DNA of 64,000 nt. Source: Azolla caroliniana. Lineage: Eukaryota; Polypodiophyta. Under the pieces are notes generated by a model that saw nothing but the letters and a program-made list of their open reading frames with translations, did not search any database and had not been told where the DNA came from. Positions within the stretch are counted from its first letter, which is position 1. Each line of letters starts with the position of its first letter. The stretch is taken from NCBI GenBank assembly GCA_043228905.1, contig JBHGNT010000012.1, positions 3,968,001 through 4,032,000 of the forward strand. The letters run 5' to 3'. Of this stretch, positions 12,518 to 22,329 are shown piece after piece. The translations under genes were made by a program, and so were the position numbers.

Positions 12518-13060
12518 TAACAATCAGCAACGGTTTGTTTCGGTTCAAGATTGTCAAAACCTAATCGTTTAAAAATTTTGAAACTTGAACCAAACCGAAC
12601 CGAACCGCACCACGGAATCCTTTAAACCAAAATAGTTTTAATCGAACAGTTAGAAAAAAATCCAAACCGTTAAACCATTAAACCATTAAAACGACGATTG
12701 GTTTGGTTTCAGTTTTCAACTTAGGTCAAAATTCAAAATTCAAATTCAAAATTTTAAATATTTTCATTATTTCAAATTTAATTTTTTCAAAAACTTCAAG
12801 GTTTTTCCTAAAATGTGAGAATTAGGCTTAAAAATGAAAAGGTTGATTAAAAAATACATATTAAAAAATATTTTAAACCACCAAACCGTTTAAATTATGG
12901 TTTCAAACTATCAAAACCGAAACAAACTAAACCAAACCGTTCATCCCCCAAACCGAACTAAATCATTAAAAAAACTTCAACCTGAACCAAACCGTTTAAA
13001 TTGTTAAGTCGCGTGTTTTGCGGTTCGGTTTGATTCAAACTGAACCATTGTCGATTGTTA
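12518..13060. mobile_element. hAT-like non-autonomous element (MITE), 543 bp
   Basis: Terminal inverted repeats TAACAATCAGCAACGGTTTG and its diverged partner (minus strand TAACAATCGACAATGGTTCA). It is rich in AACCGAACC and GGTTCGGTTT subterminal motifs, which plant hAT MITEs often have. The flanks TGCACAAG (12510-12517) and CACACAAG (13061-13068) match at 6 of 8 bases, consistent with an 8-bp hAT duplication. No transposase frame. It is inserted in the tandem repeat. Confidence 0.75.
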
Positions 13061-13095
13061 CACACAAGGGCCTAGGGTTTGAGCGTATATAGTGC

Positions 13096-13347
13096 AATCA
13101 GGGTCCACACAATTGTCATCTTTGCCACCGGGCAAAGGTCTCTTCATAGTCTACTCCATGTGTTTGTGTGTATCCTTTCGCTACAAGTCGAACTTTGTCG
13201 CAGTTTACAGAGCCGTCGTCATTATACTTCACTTTGTAGATCCATTTGCAGCCGATTGCCTTCTTGTGTGGTGAGTGGGGGATGAGATCCCATGTCTCGT
13301 TCTTGCATAGTGCCTGCATCTCTTTGTTCATTGCTTCGACCCATCGT
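13096..13347 (-). pseudogene. copia-2 reverse transcriptase, N-terminal part
   Basis: The minus strand encodes EMQALCKNETWDLIPHSPHK, IGCKWIYKVKYNDDGS and VAKGYTQTHGVDYEETFA, the conserved start of the Ty1/copia RT domain (RVT_2). It joins 14238-14621 once the solo LTR is removed. A frameshift follows FA, and the domain ends abruptly at the repeat junction near 13096. Confidence 0.85.
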
Positions 13348-14237
13348 TGTCGTGAAGTTGTTGCTTCACGATGTCAAAACAATGTCAAAATTATGTAGAA
13401 GTACATTTCCCATCTAGAGCTTATAATGAGGAACATGTAGGAATTTTCGGTTCGTGAATCGGATTTCAAGAGCCCAAGATACAAGCTTCAGAAGGATTAA
13501 TGCAACTTGGGACACAAATGTAATTATGTAAAAAGGGGGATTCGAAATTAAATAAGGGCCAATTTTATAATTTCTCAAATGTACAACTACAAAATCGAAT
13601 TTGTAGAATTTATAAATAAATAATATAAAAATAAAAATAATAAAAATAAACACCGCTTGCATGAGGCGGTCTGTCAACTGCCTCAAGAGGGTGGTAGGGC
13701 GGTTGACCACCCTATAAAAGCCACACCCATGGTGGTTGAAGATGGCAGCGGGAAAAAGGAAGAGGAGAAGAAGAAGGGAGAGAAGGAAGGAAGCTCGCAA
13801 GAAGAAGGGATACAAGACAAAAAGTAAAGAAAAGAAAAGGAAAAGAAGAAAACCAAGAAGTTGATGTGGTGTATCTCAAACACCTCTTTGCAAAGAAAAG
13901 GTAGTGAGCTTGAATCCTATCAAAACAACTTCTTTTGGTAAACAAATTTTGTAATATAAATTTGGTATATATAAGGAGAAAGAGACTTATCTAGAATCCA
14001 ATAAGTTGAAGTGGTTTATCTGAAACGCTAATTTAAAATAGAGGCCATGAGTTCAAGTCTTGCCAAGTCACTTTTGGCAAATAAATATTGTAAGTGGTGT
14101 TTTACAAATAAATTTCTTTTCGTGACAACGTCCCATCTATCTTGCTTTCTCGGCTTCTTGTCATCGCACCATCCACACGATCATCCCCGAGTCACAGAAC
14201 CCCGTGGTTGCAACACACAATCACAATCTTTATGACA
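13348..14237 (+). repeat. Solo LTR, 890 bp, 4-bp duplication TCGT
   Basis: Begins TGTCGTGAAG and ends CTTTATGACA, flanked by TCGT at 13344-13347 and 14238-14241. Removing it plus one TCGT restores the copia-2 reading between KDPR and EAMNKEMQ. The start and the CCCCGTGG box near the end match the LTRs of elements C-I. Plus-strand TATA box in accctataaaagcc near 13712. Two tRNA-like stretches lie in tandem near 13858-13920 and 14004-14077. Confidence 0.88.
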
Positions 14238-15984
14238 TCGTGGATCCTTGGATGCTTTATACAAACTTTTTAGTTCTCGAAATGTTGCTACCTTCATCAT
14301 AAAGGCATAGTGGTATGCCATATAATCCTTGTAGCCGAATCCGCTAACAGGGTTCTTCTCAGGGGTGAAGCGATGGAGTCTTTCGTTTGTCGTGGAAATG
14401 ACTTTCTTTACACCAGGTATCCTCATGATAGGTACATCGAAGCCACCGAACTCACTGTCGACGGAGTGAGTCGATTTGTTGCCGTCGAATTGATTGTCTT
14501 CATATTCCAGCATTTTCGCCTTGCCTTTGTCCATCTCCGGACTAGGCCGAGATGTGCTTTGGTCACTCAGGGGGTCTTGTGGCCCACCAAGCCTTGTCGT
14601 AATTGGGCTTTCTTCGAACATGTGTTCGAGTCGACCTCCAACTTCTATCTCTTGTTCTGTCGATTCCGGGTCGACTGGGGTTGGAGTCAGAATCGTCTCT
14701 GGTTTGTACTAGGATGCCGATTCGTCGAAAACGACGTCCCGACTCACTCGAACCTTCCGAGTAGAGGGGTTGAAGCATTTGTACACCTTTTTCCCTAATG
14801 AGTATCCTAAGAGGATACATTTCTCTGACTTGGGATCTAGCTTTTGTCGCTTCTCGTCGGGGATGTGCACGTATGCAAGTGAGCCGAATATCCTAACATG
14901 GGACAGATCTGGCTTCGTTCCATAGTACTTTTCATGCGAGGTAACCTCGTGCACACCGGATGTTGTGCACTAGTTCATGAGGTAGACATCAATATTTGCT
15001 GCTTCGGCCCAATATGACTTTGGCATATTCTTTTCGTTCATCATGGCCCGTGCTACTTCGAGGATGTGTCTATTTTTGTGTTTGGTTACTCCGTTTTGTT
15101 GCGGTGTATGTCGAGTCCACGAAAACTCTCGTTGAATTCCTTTAAAGAGAAACGATGAAAATTCGTCGGAGAAGTACTCCTTTCCTCCGTCCGACAGAAG
15201 ACATCGTACATGTCGACCTGTTTCCTTTTCGACTCCACTCTTGAATTTTTGGAAGTGTGAGAACACCTCACTCTTCTATCGCATGGGGAAGATCCATGTA
15301 TGCCTGGAGAAGTCATCGATAAAGGTGACATAGTATTGGCATCATTCGAATGTTGTCGTCTAAGATAGTCCCCATACATTAGAATGAATTACGTCGAGTA
15401 CGCCTTTGCTCACATTCCTCCCTTTCGGGAATGGGTGTCAGTGTTGCTTGCTGAATTGACAAGCTGCACATACGCCTTCAATTTCCTTCTCTTTGAAGGT
15501 CGGGAGCCCAATGACGACTCCTTTCGATTGCATTGCCTTGAGTTTATTGAGATTGACGTGGCCAATCTTCGTGTGCACAACTCTATGTTTGTGTCGGCTT
15601 TGATGCCATTTGCAAACATGGCTGATTTCATATCGTGGGAATTGAGAATGAACATTCGACCTTCCATTTGACCACGAGTGATGAGTCGACCCTCTTTTTC
15701 GATGAAGCAACTGCCTTGGTTAAATCGAACTTGCATGCCTTTCTCCACAATTTGGCCGACTGAGACCAAATTCTTCGTGATGGTTACCTTCCTTGGCAAG
15801 ACATTCTTAATGTAAGTTTGGTTACCTTCCTTGCTGAATGGAACATTGCCGATGTGCCGAATCGGATGAGTAGTGTCGTCTCTGGTTTCGACATAGCCGG
15901 GTCGATCCGGCTCTTGAAGTTCTCGGAACCATTCTTGATGTGACGTCATATGGTTTGAGGCACCGGAGTCGACGAACCATACAT
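14238..15984 (-). pseudogene. copia-2 protease, integrase and start of RT
   Basis: Minus strand, in order from 15984: protease VDSGASNHMTSHQEWF, GAG-pre-integrase with IKNVLPRKVTITKNLVSVG, integrase core with SDGGKEYFSDEF and TPQQNGVTKHKNRHILEVAR (third catalytic position shifted to TKHK), then VRIFGSLAYVHIPDEKR and the acidic spacer towards RT ending GYKDYMAYHYA. Several frameshifts and stops separate the pieces. Confidence 0.85.
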
Positions 15985-16800
15985 CTTCCGGACCGGTGTC
16001 GCGATGTTTTCAACACATAGTGTGAAACCACCATCAAAAGAGAATAAAGTAGTAGTTCAAATAAACTAATATTGTGAACTCAACTTTTGTAATAAATGAT
16101 GAAAAGATAAAAAGTTAGAAGCGGTTTTTCAAAAGTAGAAAAAAGTAGTAAAAAAAGAAGAACGCAAGGCGTGGAATTGAGGAGCAAGGTAAAGAAAAAA
16201 GCTCGTAATTTCCTCGTCCGATGTCCAAATTATAAAAGGAAAAATGCATAAGAAAGCTAACATCAAGAAATTTCCAAAAATATCTTGTATGTCTAATTTG
16301 GGCTTAAAAAAGAGAAGTAGTGATAGAAATAAAATGCGACTCATATAAACAAAGCTTTTTTTAGGAGAAAAAAAAAGCAAGCCATAGAAACCTATAAATA
16401 AGAACTATTCTTAAGAAGGGGAGATGTATGGGGATTTGAAGAGGAAAATAATTACGTTTCCTCTCTCATACTCTTATACCCTAAAAGGGAATTAGATTGA
16501 TCAATTGAGTAATAAAAAACTTTTTATGTTTCCTCTCTTATACTCTCATACTTTAACAAGTTTGTTTATGTATAAGTATAATTAAGTGTTATTCATACTT
16601 TCTTACTCTAAGTGTTCTTACTCATAAGCATAATTAAGTATAATTCGATCTCACATAATCTCTTACTCGAAGATTTTCTTGTGCATAACTATAACTAAGT
16701 AGTAATCAATCTCTCATACTATCTTACTCTTATTCGAGGGAAATATCTCGTTTTAAAACTTAAAGTGCATAAATCATTTAGCCCTAAATCCTTCCGGTCC
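15985..16800. mobile_element. 796-bp AT-rich insertion in copia-2, about 10-bp flanking repeat
   Basis: CTTCCGGACC (15985-15994) and CTTCCGGTCC (16791-16800) flank an AT-rich insert that splits gag from protease. A 9-10-bp duplication would suit a Mutator-like element, but the ends show no inverted repeats. The left end, TGTCGCGATGTTTTCAACAC then ATAGTGTGAAACC, resembles the LTR start of elements C and E, and a TATA-like CTATAAATAAG lies near 16391. Its class is unresolved. Confidence 0.5.
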
Positions 16801-17825
16801 AGAACCCCGGTGATTCCACCTCACGATCTGCACTAGCTGGTGGATTTTCACAACACTGGAGGCAGTAGTTGGAGTAGAAGCCGACATAGAATTTGCTCTA
16901 TGTCTCATCACGGACATTCCGCCATGGTCATCATAGTTGGAATTGGTGGCATAATTGGTTAGTTGTTGGCTGGTGGAGGCCGACTTGCGCATCTTCTTTC
17001 GGCACTCTTCTTCGTGGTGGTCGATTTTGTCGCAGTATCCACGTTCGATCAAGTTTTGTCGGCTTGGAACGGCATGGTGGCTCCCCCTTCTTCCGAAGGT
17101 TCCTCGATGGCTTCCATCTTGTTGCTGAAATTGGGAGTTGTTTTTGTGAGTCGGACCTCGTCCGCCTCGTCCTTGGCTGAATCGACCTCTTCTTACTCGG
17201 GCGCGTCCTCCTCCTCCATCCGAATTTGACCTTCTGAGGTGTTGCTCTTGGTTCGAACATGGTTTTCTTTAACCTATAACATTGATTGAAGATCGAAGAA
17301 AGAGGGAAGATTCTCCTTTGCTAGGATGGTGGTTCTCATTGCGCCGAACCGTGGTGTGAGGCTGTCGAGGCATATTCACACAATCTCATCACCATCTACG
17401 TTGACGCTTATTGAGCCGTGTAAGTCACAAAGATCCTTGATCTTCAAGGTGTAGCTCATGATGGACATGTCCCGTTGTTGGATGTTGTTCAACTCTTGGT
17501 GGAGTTGAAGCTTTCATACCGTTGTATTGGCGACAAATATCTTCTTGAGATTCTCCCAAGCTTCCTTTGGCGACTTGGCTTCTCAAATGTAGCCAAACAT
17601 GTGGTCATGAACACATATCGCCAAACAATACATCACTCGACTTGTGGCTTGCTCCCATGTTGAGTATTCAAGAGTCGTTAGGTCGGGTCAATTTTCTTGT
17701 GCTCCTTTGATGTAGCTCCAATAGCCTTGGCCGACAAGGTATTGGTGCATCTTGTACTCCCAAGATGCAAAGTTGTTCCTGTCCAACTTCTCGCTAGGGA
17801 GAGTGCTCCCCATTTGAGTATTCAT
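16795..17825 (-). pseudogene. copia-2 gag
   Basis: Minus strand from ATG 17825 (MNTQMG). Contains FASWEYKMHQYLVGQGYW, LKIKDLCDLHGSISV and a zinc knuckle CDKIDHHEEEC near 17040, typical of Ty1/copia gag (UBN2 type). Interrupted by stops. The plus-strand homologue is copia-3 gag at 19907. Confidence 0.85.
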
Positions 17826-17968
17826 TGTTGATGTAGATTTCCTTCTTCTTTTCCTTCTCTTTCAAACACGAGCTATGTAGTGGCACTATGATAGCAATGT
17901 GCCGGTTCTTCTTGAACGTCGGCGTAGAGCACAACACACACGGATGGGCTAGATCGAGCCACCAAATC

Positions 17969-17980
17969 GCTCTAATACCA
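17969..17980 (-). other. copia-2 primer-binding site (initiator Met tRNA)
   Basis: The minus strand reads TGGTATTAGAGC directly beside the LTR end. This is one change from TGGTATCAGAGC, the complement of the plant initiator tRNA-Met 3' end. copia-3 has the identical 12-mer at 19740. Confidence 0.92.
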
Positions 17981-18440
17981 TGTTAAGAATCGGGTATGAT
18001 TCTGTGCAACGGAAGAGATGTGTGTTATGTGTGTGTATGTGTGTAAGAGAGAGAGAGGAGAGAAACACAAGTTAGATTAGCTAGAATGGAAAAATAGAAT
18101 ACTCAAGAAGAAAATGTATATTAACAAGGAATATGAGATACAAAAATGTACCATTACAAGGGAGGACAACCGACACTCTCTGAAATAGGAGTAGGGTGCT
18201 TTATATAAGGTCACTCTCTCTCTTCATTAACTCCCTACAACAACCACTCTCTCTTGGGGAATGTGGAGACTCATTAGTCATGGGGAATATTTCAAACTCA
18301 TTATTTATGTGTCATAGAATATGATTTTATGACACAGTTAATGTGTAGAGAGTAGTGGTGAGACTTTTGACCTTTGGGTGCTCATAGATTCTCAAAAGGT
18401 GTGTTCACACACAAGGCTAGGTTGAGCTTGATTTTCAACA
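17981..18440 (-). repeat. copia-2 5' LTR
   Basis: 460 bp. The element strand runs TGTTGAAAATCAAGCTCAAC to GATTCTTAACA. A minus-strand TATA-like box lies in the region of GCTTTATATAAGG, and a short GA/GT tract lies near 18025-18062. The left LTR is absent because the element is truncated. Confidence 0.85.
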
Positions 18441-18494
18441 CTCACATTAAGGTAACCTAGAGCATTTAACAAGTTAAATGTGGCATAAAAGAAA

Positions 18495-18830
18495 AACCTA
18501 AATACAAAGCTTGGCTTGTTGCGAAGGGGTTCAAACAAGAGTATGGAGTCGACTACGACGAGATATTCTCACCAGTAGTCAACATGGAAAACACGAATCC
18601 AGCACCAACAACACTTCCAATGCCAGTCCGACTATCGGACAGAGACTCTCCTTCGACGAACGAGGAGAGAGCTCAATGGAAAGATACCCTATGCATCGGC
18701 AGTATCATGTACGCAATGGTGGCGACTCGACCCGACCTTGCATATGCAGTAGGGTCAGCCGGTACATGTCAAACCCAAGAAGCATTGGGAGGCCGTCAAT
18801 CACATCTTTAGGTACCCGAGAGGGTTTAGT
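18495..18830 (+). pseudogene. Ty1/copia pol remnant with the RT core deleted
   Basis: Plus strand. KYKAWLVAKGFKQEYGVDYD then EIFSPVV is the RT N-terminus. After NM the text jumps to PMPVRLSDRDSPSTNEER and MYAMVATRPDLAYAVG, which lies after the RT core. The whole RT palm, including the YVDD region, is missing. A frameshift then leads to SRYMSNP. It belongs to a copia lineage other than copia-3. Confidence 0.8.
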
Positions 18831-19317
18831 ATATAAGGAATAACCTAATGTTGTAACTAGAGGTTGGTTGATCATTCTTGTATCTTGAGACTTGTAGAGG
18901 GAGAGAACGAAATAACATAGCTTCCATTAAAGCTTAAGAGCGTTGTCGTGAAGAATGTGCTTCACACCCTTATATACCAAGTACAATATACATACTACAG
19001 GCTAGGCTATTTTTAGAAGTATTATAAAGAATAAAATTGAGTAAAATTAAGAAACTTGAACCCTCAACCTTGTATACCAAGCACAAGGTATACACCACTA
19101 AGCTAGGTTATTTATTTAAAAAATATATCTCCATCACTGTACTTATGTTATATCTATTTTCTTACATGAGAGCTCAAATGAGCATGATGGCTATCATGCA
19201 TCACATGTAAAGCATGTGCGCCAAACTTTCTTCTGTCATACTTTCTATGATGTTTGCTGAGCATATTTCTACAGGTTCTCATAGACACTTCCGTGCATAT
19301 CTGTTCTTCATTAAATA
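18831..19317. other. Spacer with a duplicated tRNA-like segment
   Basis: No gene. Two related segments, about 18968-19015 and 19062-19110, share TATACCAAG-CACAA and GCTAGG. On the minus strand the second reads TAGCTTAGTGGTGTA and, further on, GAGGGTTCAAG, resembling A and B boxes. Probably decayed tRNA-derived SINE sequence. Confidence 0.5.
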
Positions 19318-19640
19318 CTTTTGAGAATCAAACTCAAAGTCTTCCTCTATTGTGTGAACACACCTTAGGAATATACAAGTGTGTGAACACACCACTACCA
19401 TGTAACAATAACTAATGTGCCATAGATGTAACTCCTATGACACATAGTTATGACTCATGAGGTAGTTAAGGTTCCCCCCTCTTTCCTGAGAGGTAGTTTT
19501 AGTAAGAGAGTGTAAAGAGAAGGTGACTATATAAGCACATTCTCCTCTCCTTTTTAATGGGTTGGTTATCATTCTTGTGAAACATAATTTTCTATTTTCT
19601 GTCTACCTTGAGTCGACTCTCACACCTCTTCTCTCCCTCC

Positions 19641-19695
<55 letters not shown>

Positions 19696-19739
19696 CTAAT
19701 TCATTTCTATTGCACACAATCAAATACTTGATTGTTTCA
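19318..19739 (+). repeat. copia-3 5' LTR
   Basis: About 422 bp, from TTTTGAGAATCAAACTC (first bases mutated from TGTTGAG) to GATTGTTTCA. It contains TGACTATATAAGCAC near 19530 as TATA box and a (CT)n(CA)n tract at 19645-19693. It matches the partial 3' LTR at 30049, apart from small indels. Confidence 0.88.
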
Positions 19740-19751
19740 TGGTATTAGAGC
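19740..19751 (+). other. copia-3 primer-binding site (initiator Met tRNA)
   Basis: TGGTATTAGAGC follows the LTR end immediately and is complementary to plant initiator tRNA-Met with one mismatch. Confidence 0.93.
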
Positions 19752-19906
19752 GATTTGGTAGCTTGATCTAAGCCCATCCGTGCATGTTGTGTCTATGTCG
19801 ACGTTCAAGAAGAACCGGTTGATCATTATCGTAGCACTCCTACATAGATCGTATCTAATAGAGGAGAAGAAGAAGGAGGAGGAGGAGGAAAGTAATTTCT
19901 AACGTC

Positions 19907-20868
19907 ATGAATACTCAGATGGGCATCTCTCTTCCCAGTGAAAAGTTGGACGAAAACAACTTTGCATCTTGGGAATACAAGATGCACCAATACCTTGTCA
20001 GCCAAGGCTATTGGAGTTACATTGAAGGAGCTCAAACCCAACACACCGACTACCTAACATGGGAGCAAGCAACACGTCGTGTGTTGTATAGCTTGGCATC
20101 ATGTTTTTACGACCACATGCTTAGCTACATTCGGGAAGCCAAGACGCCGAAAGAAGTGTGGGAGAATGTCAAGAAGATTTTCACAGCCCACACAATTGCT
20201 CAAAAACTTCAACTCCAACAAGACTTGAATAACATTCAATAGAGAGATATGTCGATCACTAGCTACACCTTGAAGATCAAGGAGTTGTGCGACTCACTCG
20301 GCTCAATCAACGTGAACGTTGATGACGACGAGATGGTGCAAATATGCCTCAGTGGCCTTGCACCACGATTCGACACAGTGAGATCAGCCGTCCTCGGAAG
20401 AAAAAATCCTCCCTCCATCGACCTTTAGTCGATGTTGGTGGTCGAAGAAAATCACGTTCGAACAAGAAGTAATGTCAGAACAATTCATGACAAGACACAC
20501 CTCAAAAGGTGCTACGCTCTACTCACATTTGGACGGTAGTAGAGGACATGGTCACAGAAGAAGAGGTCGATTCGGCCAGGGACGAAGTGAACAAAATCGG
20601 TCTCATGAAAACAATTCCCACTTTCGCTAAGAAAGTGGAAACACCCGAGGAACGTTCGGCAAAATGGAGAGCTTCCATGCTAGACCAAGCGACAAAACAA
20701 CTCCCTCGAATGCGGATAATGTGATAGATTCGGCCACCATGAAGAGTAGTGCTAGAAGAAGAGGAGTGAATTGGCTTCCACAAGCTTGCAACACACAAAC
20801 TATGCCACCAACTCCGACTATGACGACTATGGCAGAATGTTCGTGACAAGACATAGAGCGAACTTTAT
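19907..20868 (+). pseudogene. copia-3 gag
   Basis: From ATG 19907: MNTQMGISLPSEKL, FASWEYKMHQYLVSQGYW and EVWENVKKIFTAHTIAQKL are typical of Ty1/copia gag. TAG at 20240-20242 breaks it, and later stops accumulate. A decayed zinc knuckle follows near 20720-20760 (CDRFGHHEE with stops). Confidence 0.85.
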
Positions 20869-21828
20869 GTCAGCCTATGGATCGACCAACACCTCTAGCC
20901 CAAAAAACGTATTGTTTGTTGACTTCGACGCCTCCAACCACATGATGTCGCATCAAGAATGGCTTTGAGACCTATGAGCACCTGATCGGCTAGGCTCTAG
21001 GGATGACATCACTCACCCAATTCCACATGTCGGCAATGTCCCATTTAGGAAAGAAGGTGATCAAACATATATTAAAAATATCTTACATGTTTCGACCATA
21101 ACAAAAAATTTGGTCTCAGTTGGCCAAATCGTGGAGCAAGGCATGCAAGTTTGTTTCAACCACGGAGGTTGATTCATTGAGAAGGATGGTCGACTCATCA
21201 CTCGCGGATGAATGTTCATTCTCGACCCAAACAAGGTGGAATCGGCCATGTTCGCAAAGGGCCATAAAACAGACATGGACATAGAGTTGTGACATATGAG
21301 AATCGGTCACATCAATCTACAAAAGCTCAAGAGCATGAAGTCGAAAGGAGTCATCATCGAACTCCCAAGTCCCGACTTTCAAAGAAAAGGAAATTGAAGG
21401 CATATGTGAAGCCTGTCAATTTGGGAAACAACATCGGCACCCGTTTCCAAAAGAGAGAAACGTACAAGTAAATGCCTCTTGGACGTAGTCCACTCAAATG
21501 TGTGGGGACTGGCACAAATGACAATATTTGGTGGATGTCGATACTATGTCATCTTCATCGACGACTACTATAGGCACACTTGGATTTATCCAATGCACCA
21601 CAAGAACGTAGTGTTTACACACTTCCAAAAGTTCAAAAATGGAGTCGAAATAGAAATGGGTCGACATGTTCGATGCCTTTGGATAGACGAAGGAAAAGAA
21701 TACTATTCTGATGTGTTTACAACCTATCTCCAACAAGTAGGAATTTGGTGAGAATTTACGTGCCGATATACACCTCAACAAAATGGAGTAGCCGAAAGGA
21801 AGAATCAACACATACTAGAGGTAGCTAG
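20869..21828 (+). pseudogene. copia-3 protease and N-terminal integrase
   Basis: The protease region reads LFVDFDASNHMMSHQEW; the usual catalytic DSGA is DFDA, so it is inactive. GAG-pre-integrase motifs (NQTYIKN-like QTYIKNILHVSTITKNL, and GHINLQKLKSMKSKGV) and the integrase core (GGCRYYVIFIDDYYRHTWIY, GKEYYSDV, TPQQNGVAERKNQH) follow. Integrase is cut after the LEVAS codons, where element B sits. It continues at 27599. Confidence 0.87.
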
Positions 21829-22253
21829 TGTCATGATATGGCAAGACTCGAACCCATGACCTTATGCTACATGGGTCGAGCTCTTACCATTAGACTATGA
21901 ATTGTATTTTGTAGGATATTATTTTCATTATGCTTTATCATAGAAAATTGATGTATATTGCAGATCTCTCTGGAACATTCTAGAAGCTTCAGGATTATTC
22001 CTAAAAACACTATAAAAGGAGGCACAAGGCATTGTTTTGAACCAAACTGGTTCAACACCAGTCTTAAGCCTCTTAGCCGATTTGTACTTATCTTTCATAT
22101 AATATAAGAGCTATTGTCATCATCCTATTTCTCTCTCTCTCCTCCTCTCACTTCCTCTCTCTTGGGAATCTTACGCAGTCCCGTCCTCTTAGTACTAATA
22201 GTACTACTCTTCTTAGTACTAATTCCATCTTTGCTTTAGTACTATTCCTGACA
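21829..22253 (+). repeat. Element B 5' LTR
   Basis: TGTCATGATATGG to TTCCTGACA. TATA box ctataaaagg (22010-22019). Start of transcription is likely about 22040. A perfect 7-bp hairpin (22037-22055) lies there. A pyrimidine tract follows at about 22127-22165, then four AGTACT palindromes within 53 bp (22191-22243). The first 70 bases carry an antisense tRNA-like stretch. No TGG-type primer site follows: the next bases are GTTTGAACAAATC. Confidence 0.93.
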
Positions 22254-22329
22254 GTTTGAACAAATCTTTTCATCTTTCCTCCAGCTTACTTGTCGTTCTC
22301 CCTCATCCTCCTATCCTTTTCCCCCTACT

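Larger units (their letters stand above)
11249..13096. repeat. Tandem repeat of about 220 bp, about five units, split by two insertions
   Basis: Units share AAGGGCCTAGGGTTTGAGCC, TATATAAGAAGGCT, TAGTCTAATGTTATGA, GTGGGCTAATTTG and GATTGAGTTATCTCAA. Unit 1 is partial (11249-11391). Unit 2 is internally shortened (about 11392-11547). Unit 3 is split by the solo LTR 11728-12246. Unit 4 follows at about 12274-12495. The last, partial unit is split by the hAT-like element 12518-13060. The insertion points can be read exactly because the other units show the uninterrupted sequence. Confidence 0.85.
13096..18440 (-). mobile_element. copia-2: truncated Ty1/copia element, minus strand
   Basis: Minus-strand element with a 5' LTR (17981-18440), Met-type primer site, gag, protease, integrase and the start of RT. 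It is cut off at about 13100, where it meets the tandem repeat, so the RT core, RNase H and 3' LTR are missing. It holds two insertions: a solo LTR at 13348-14237 and a 796-bp AT-rich sequence at 15995-16790. Frames are broken throughout. Confidence 0.88.

Noticed and set aside
11249-13096. CRISPR-like spaced repeats
   Set aside because: Units are about 220 bp and directly adjacent; plant nuclear context.
21836-21905. Genuine tRNA gene in the LTR
   Set aside because: A and B boxes are present, but I could not fold a convincing acceptor and anticodon stem; kept as tRNA-like only.
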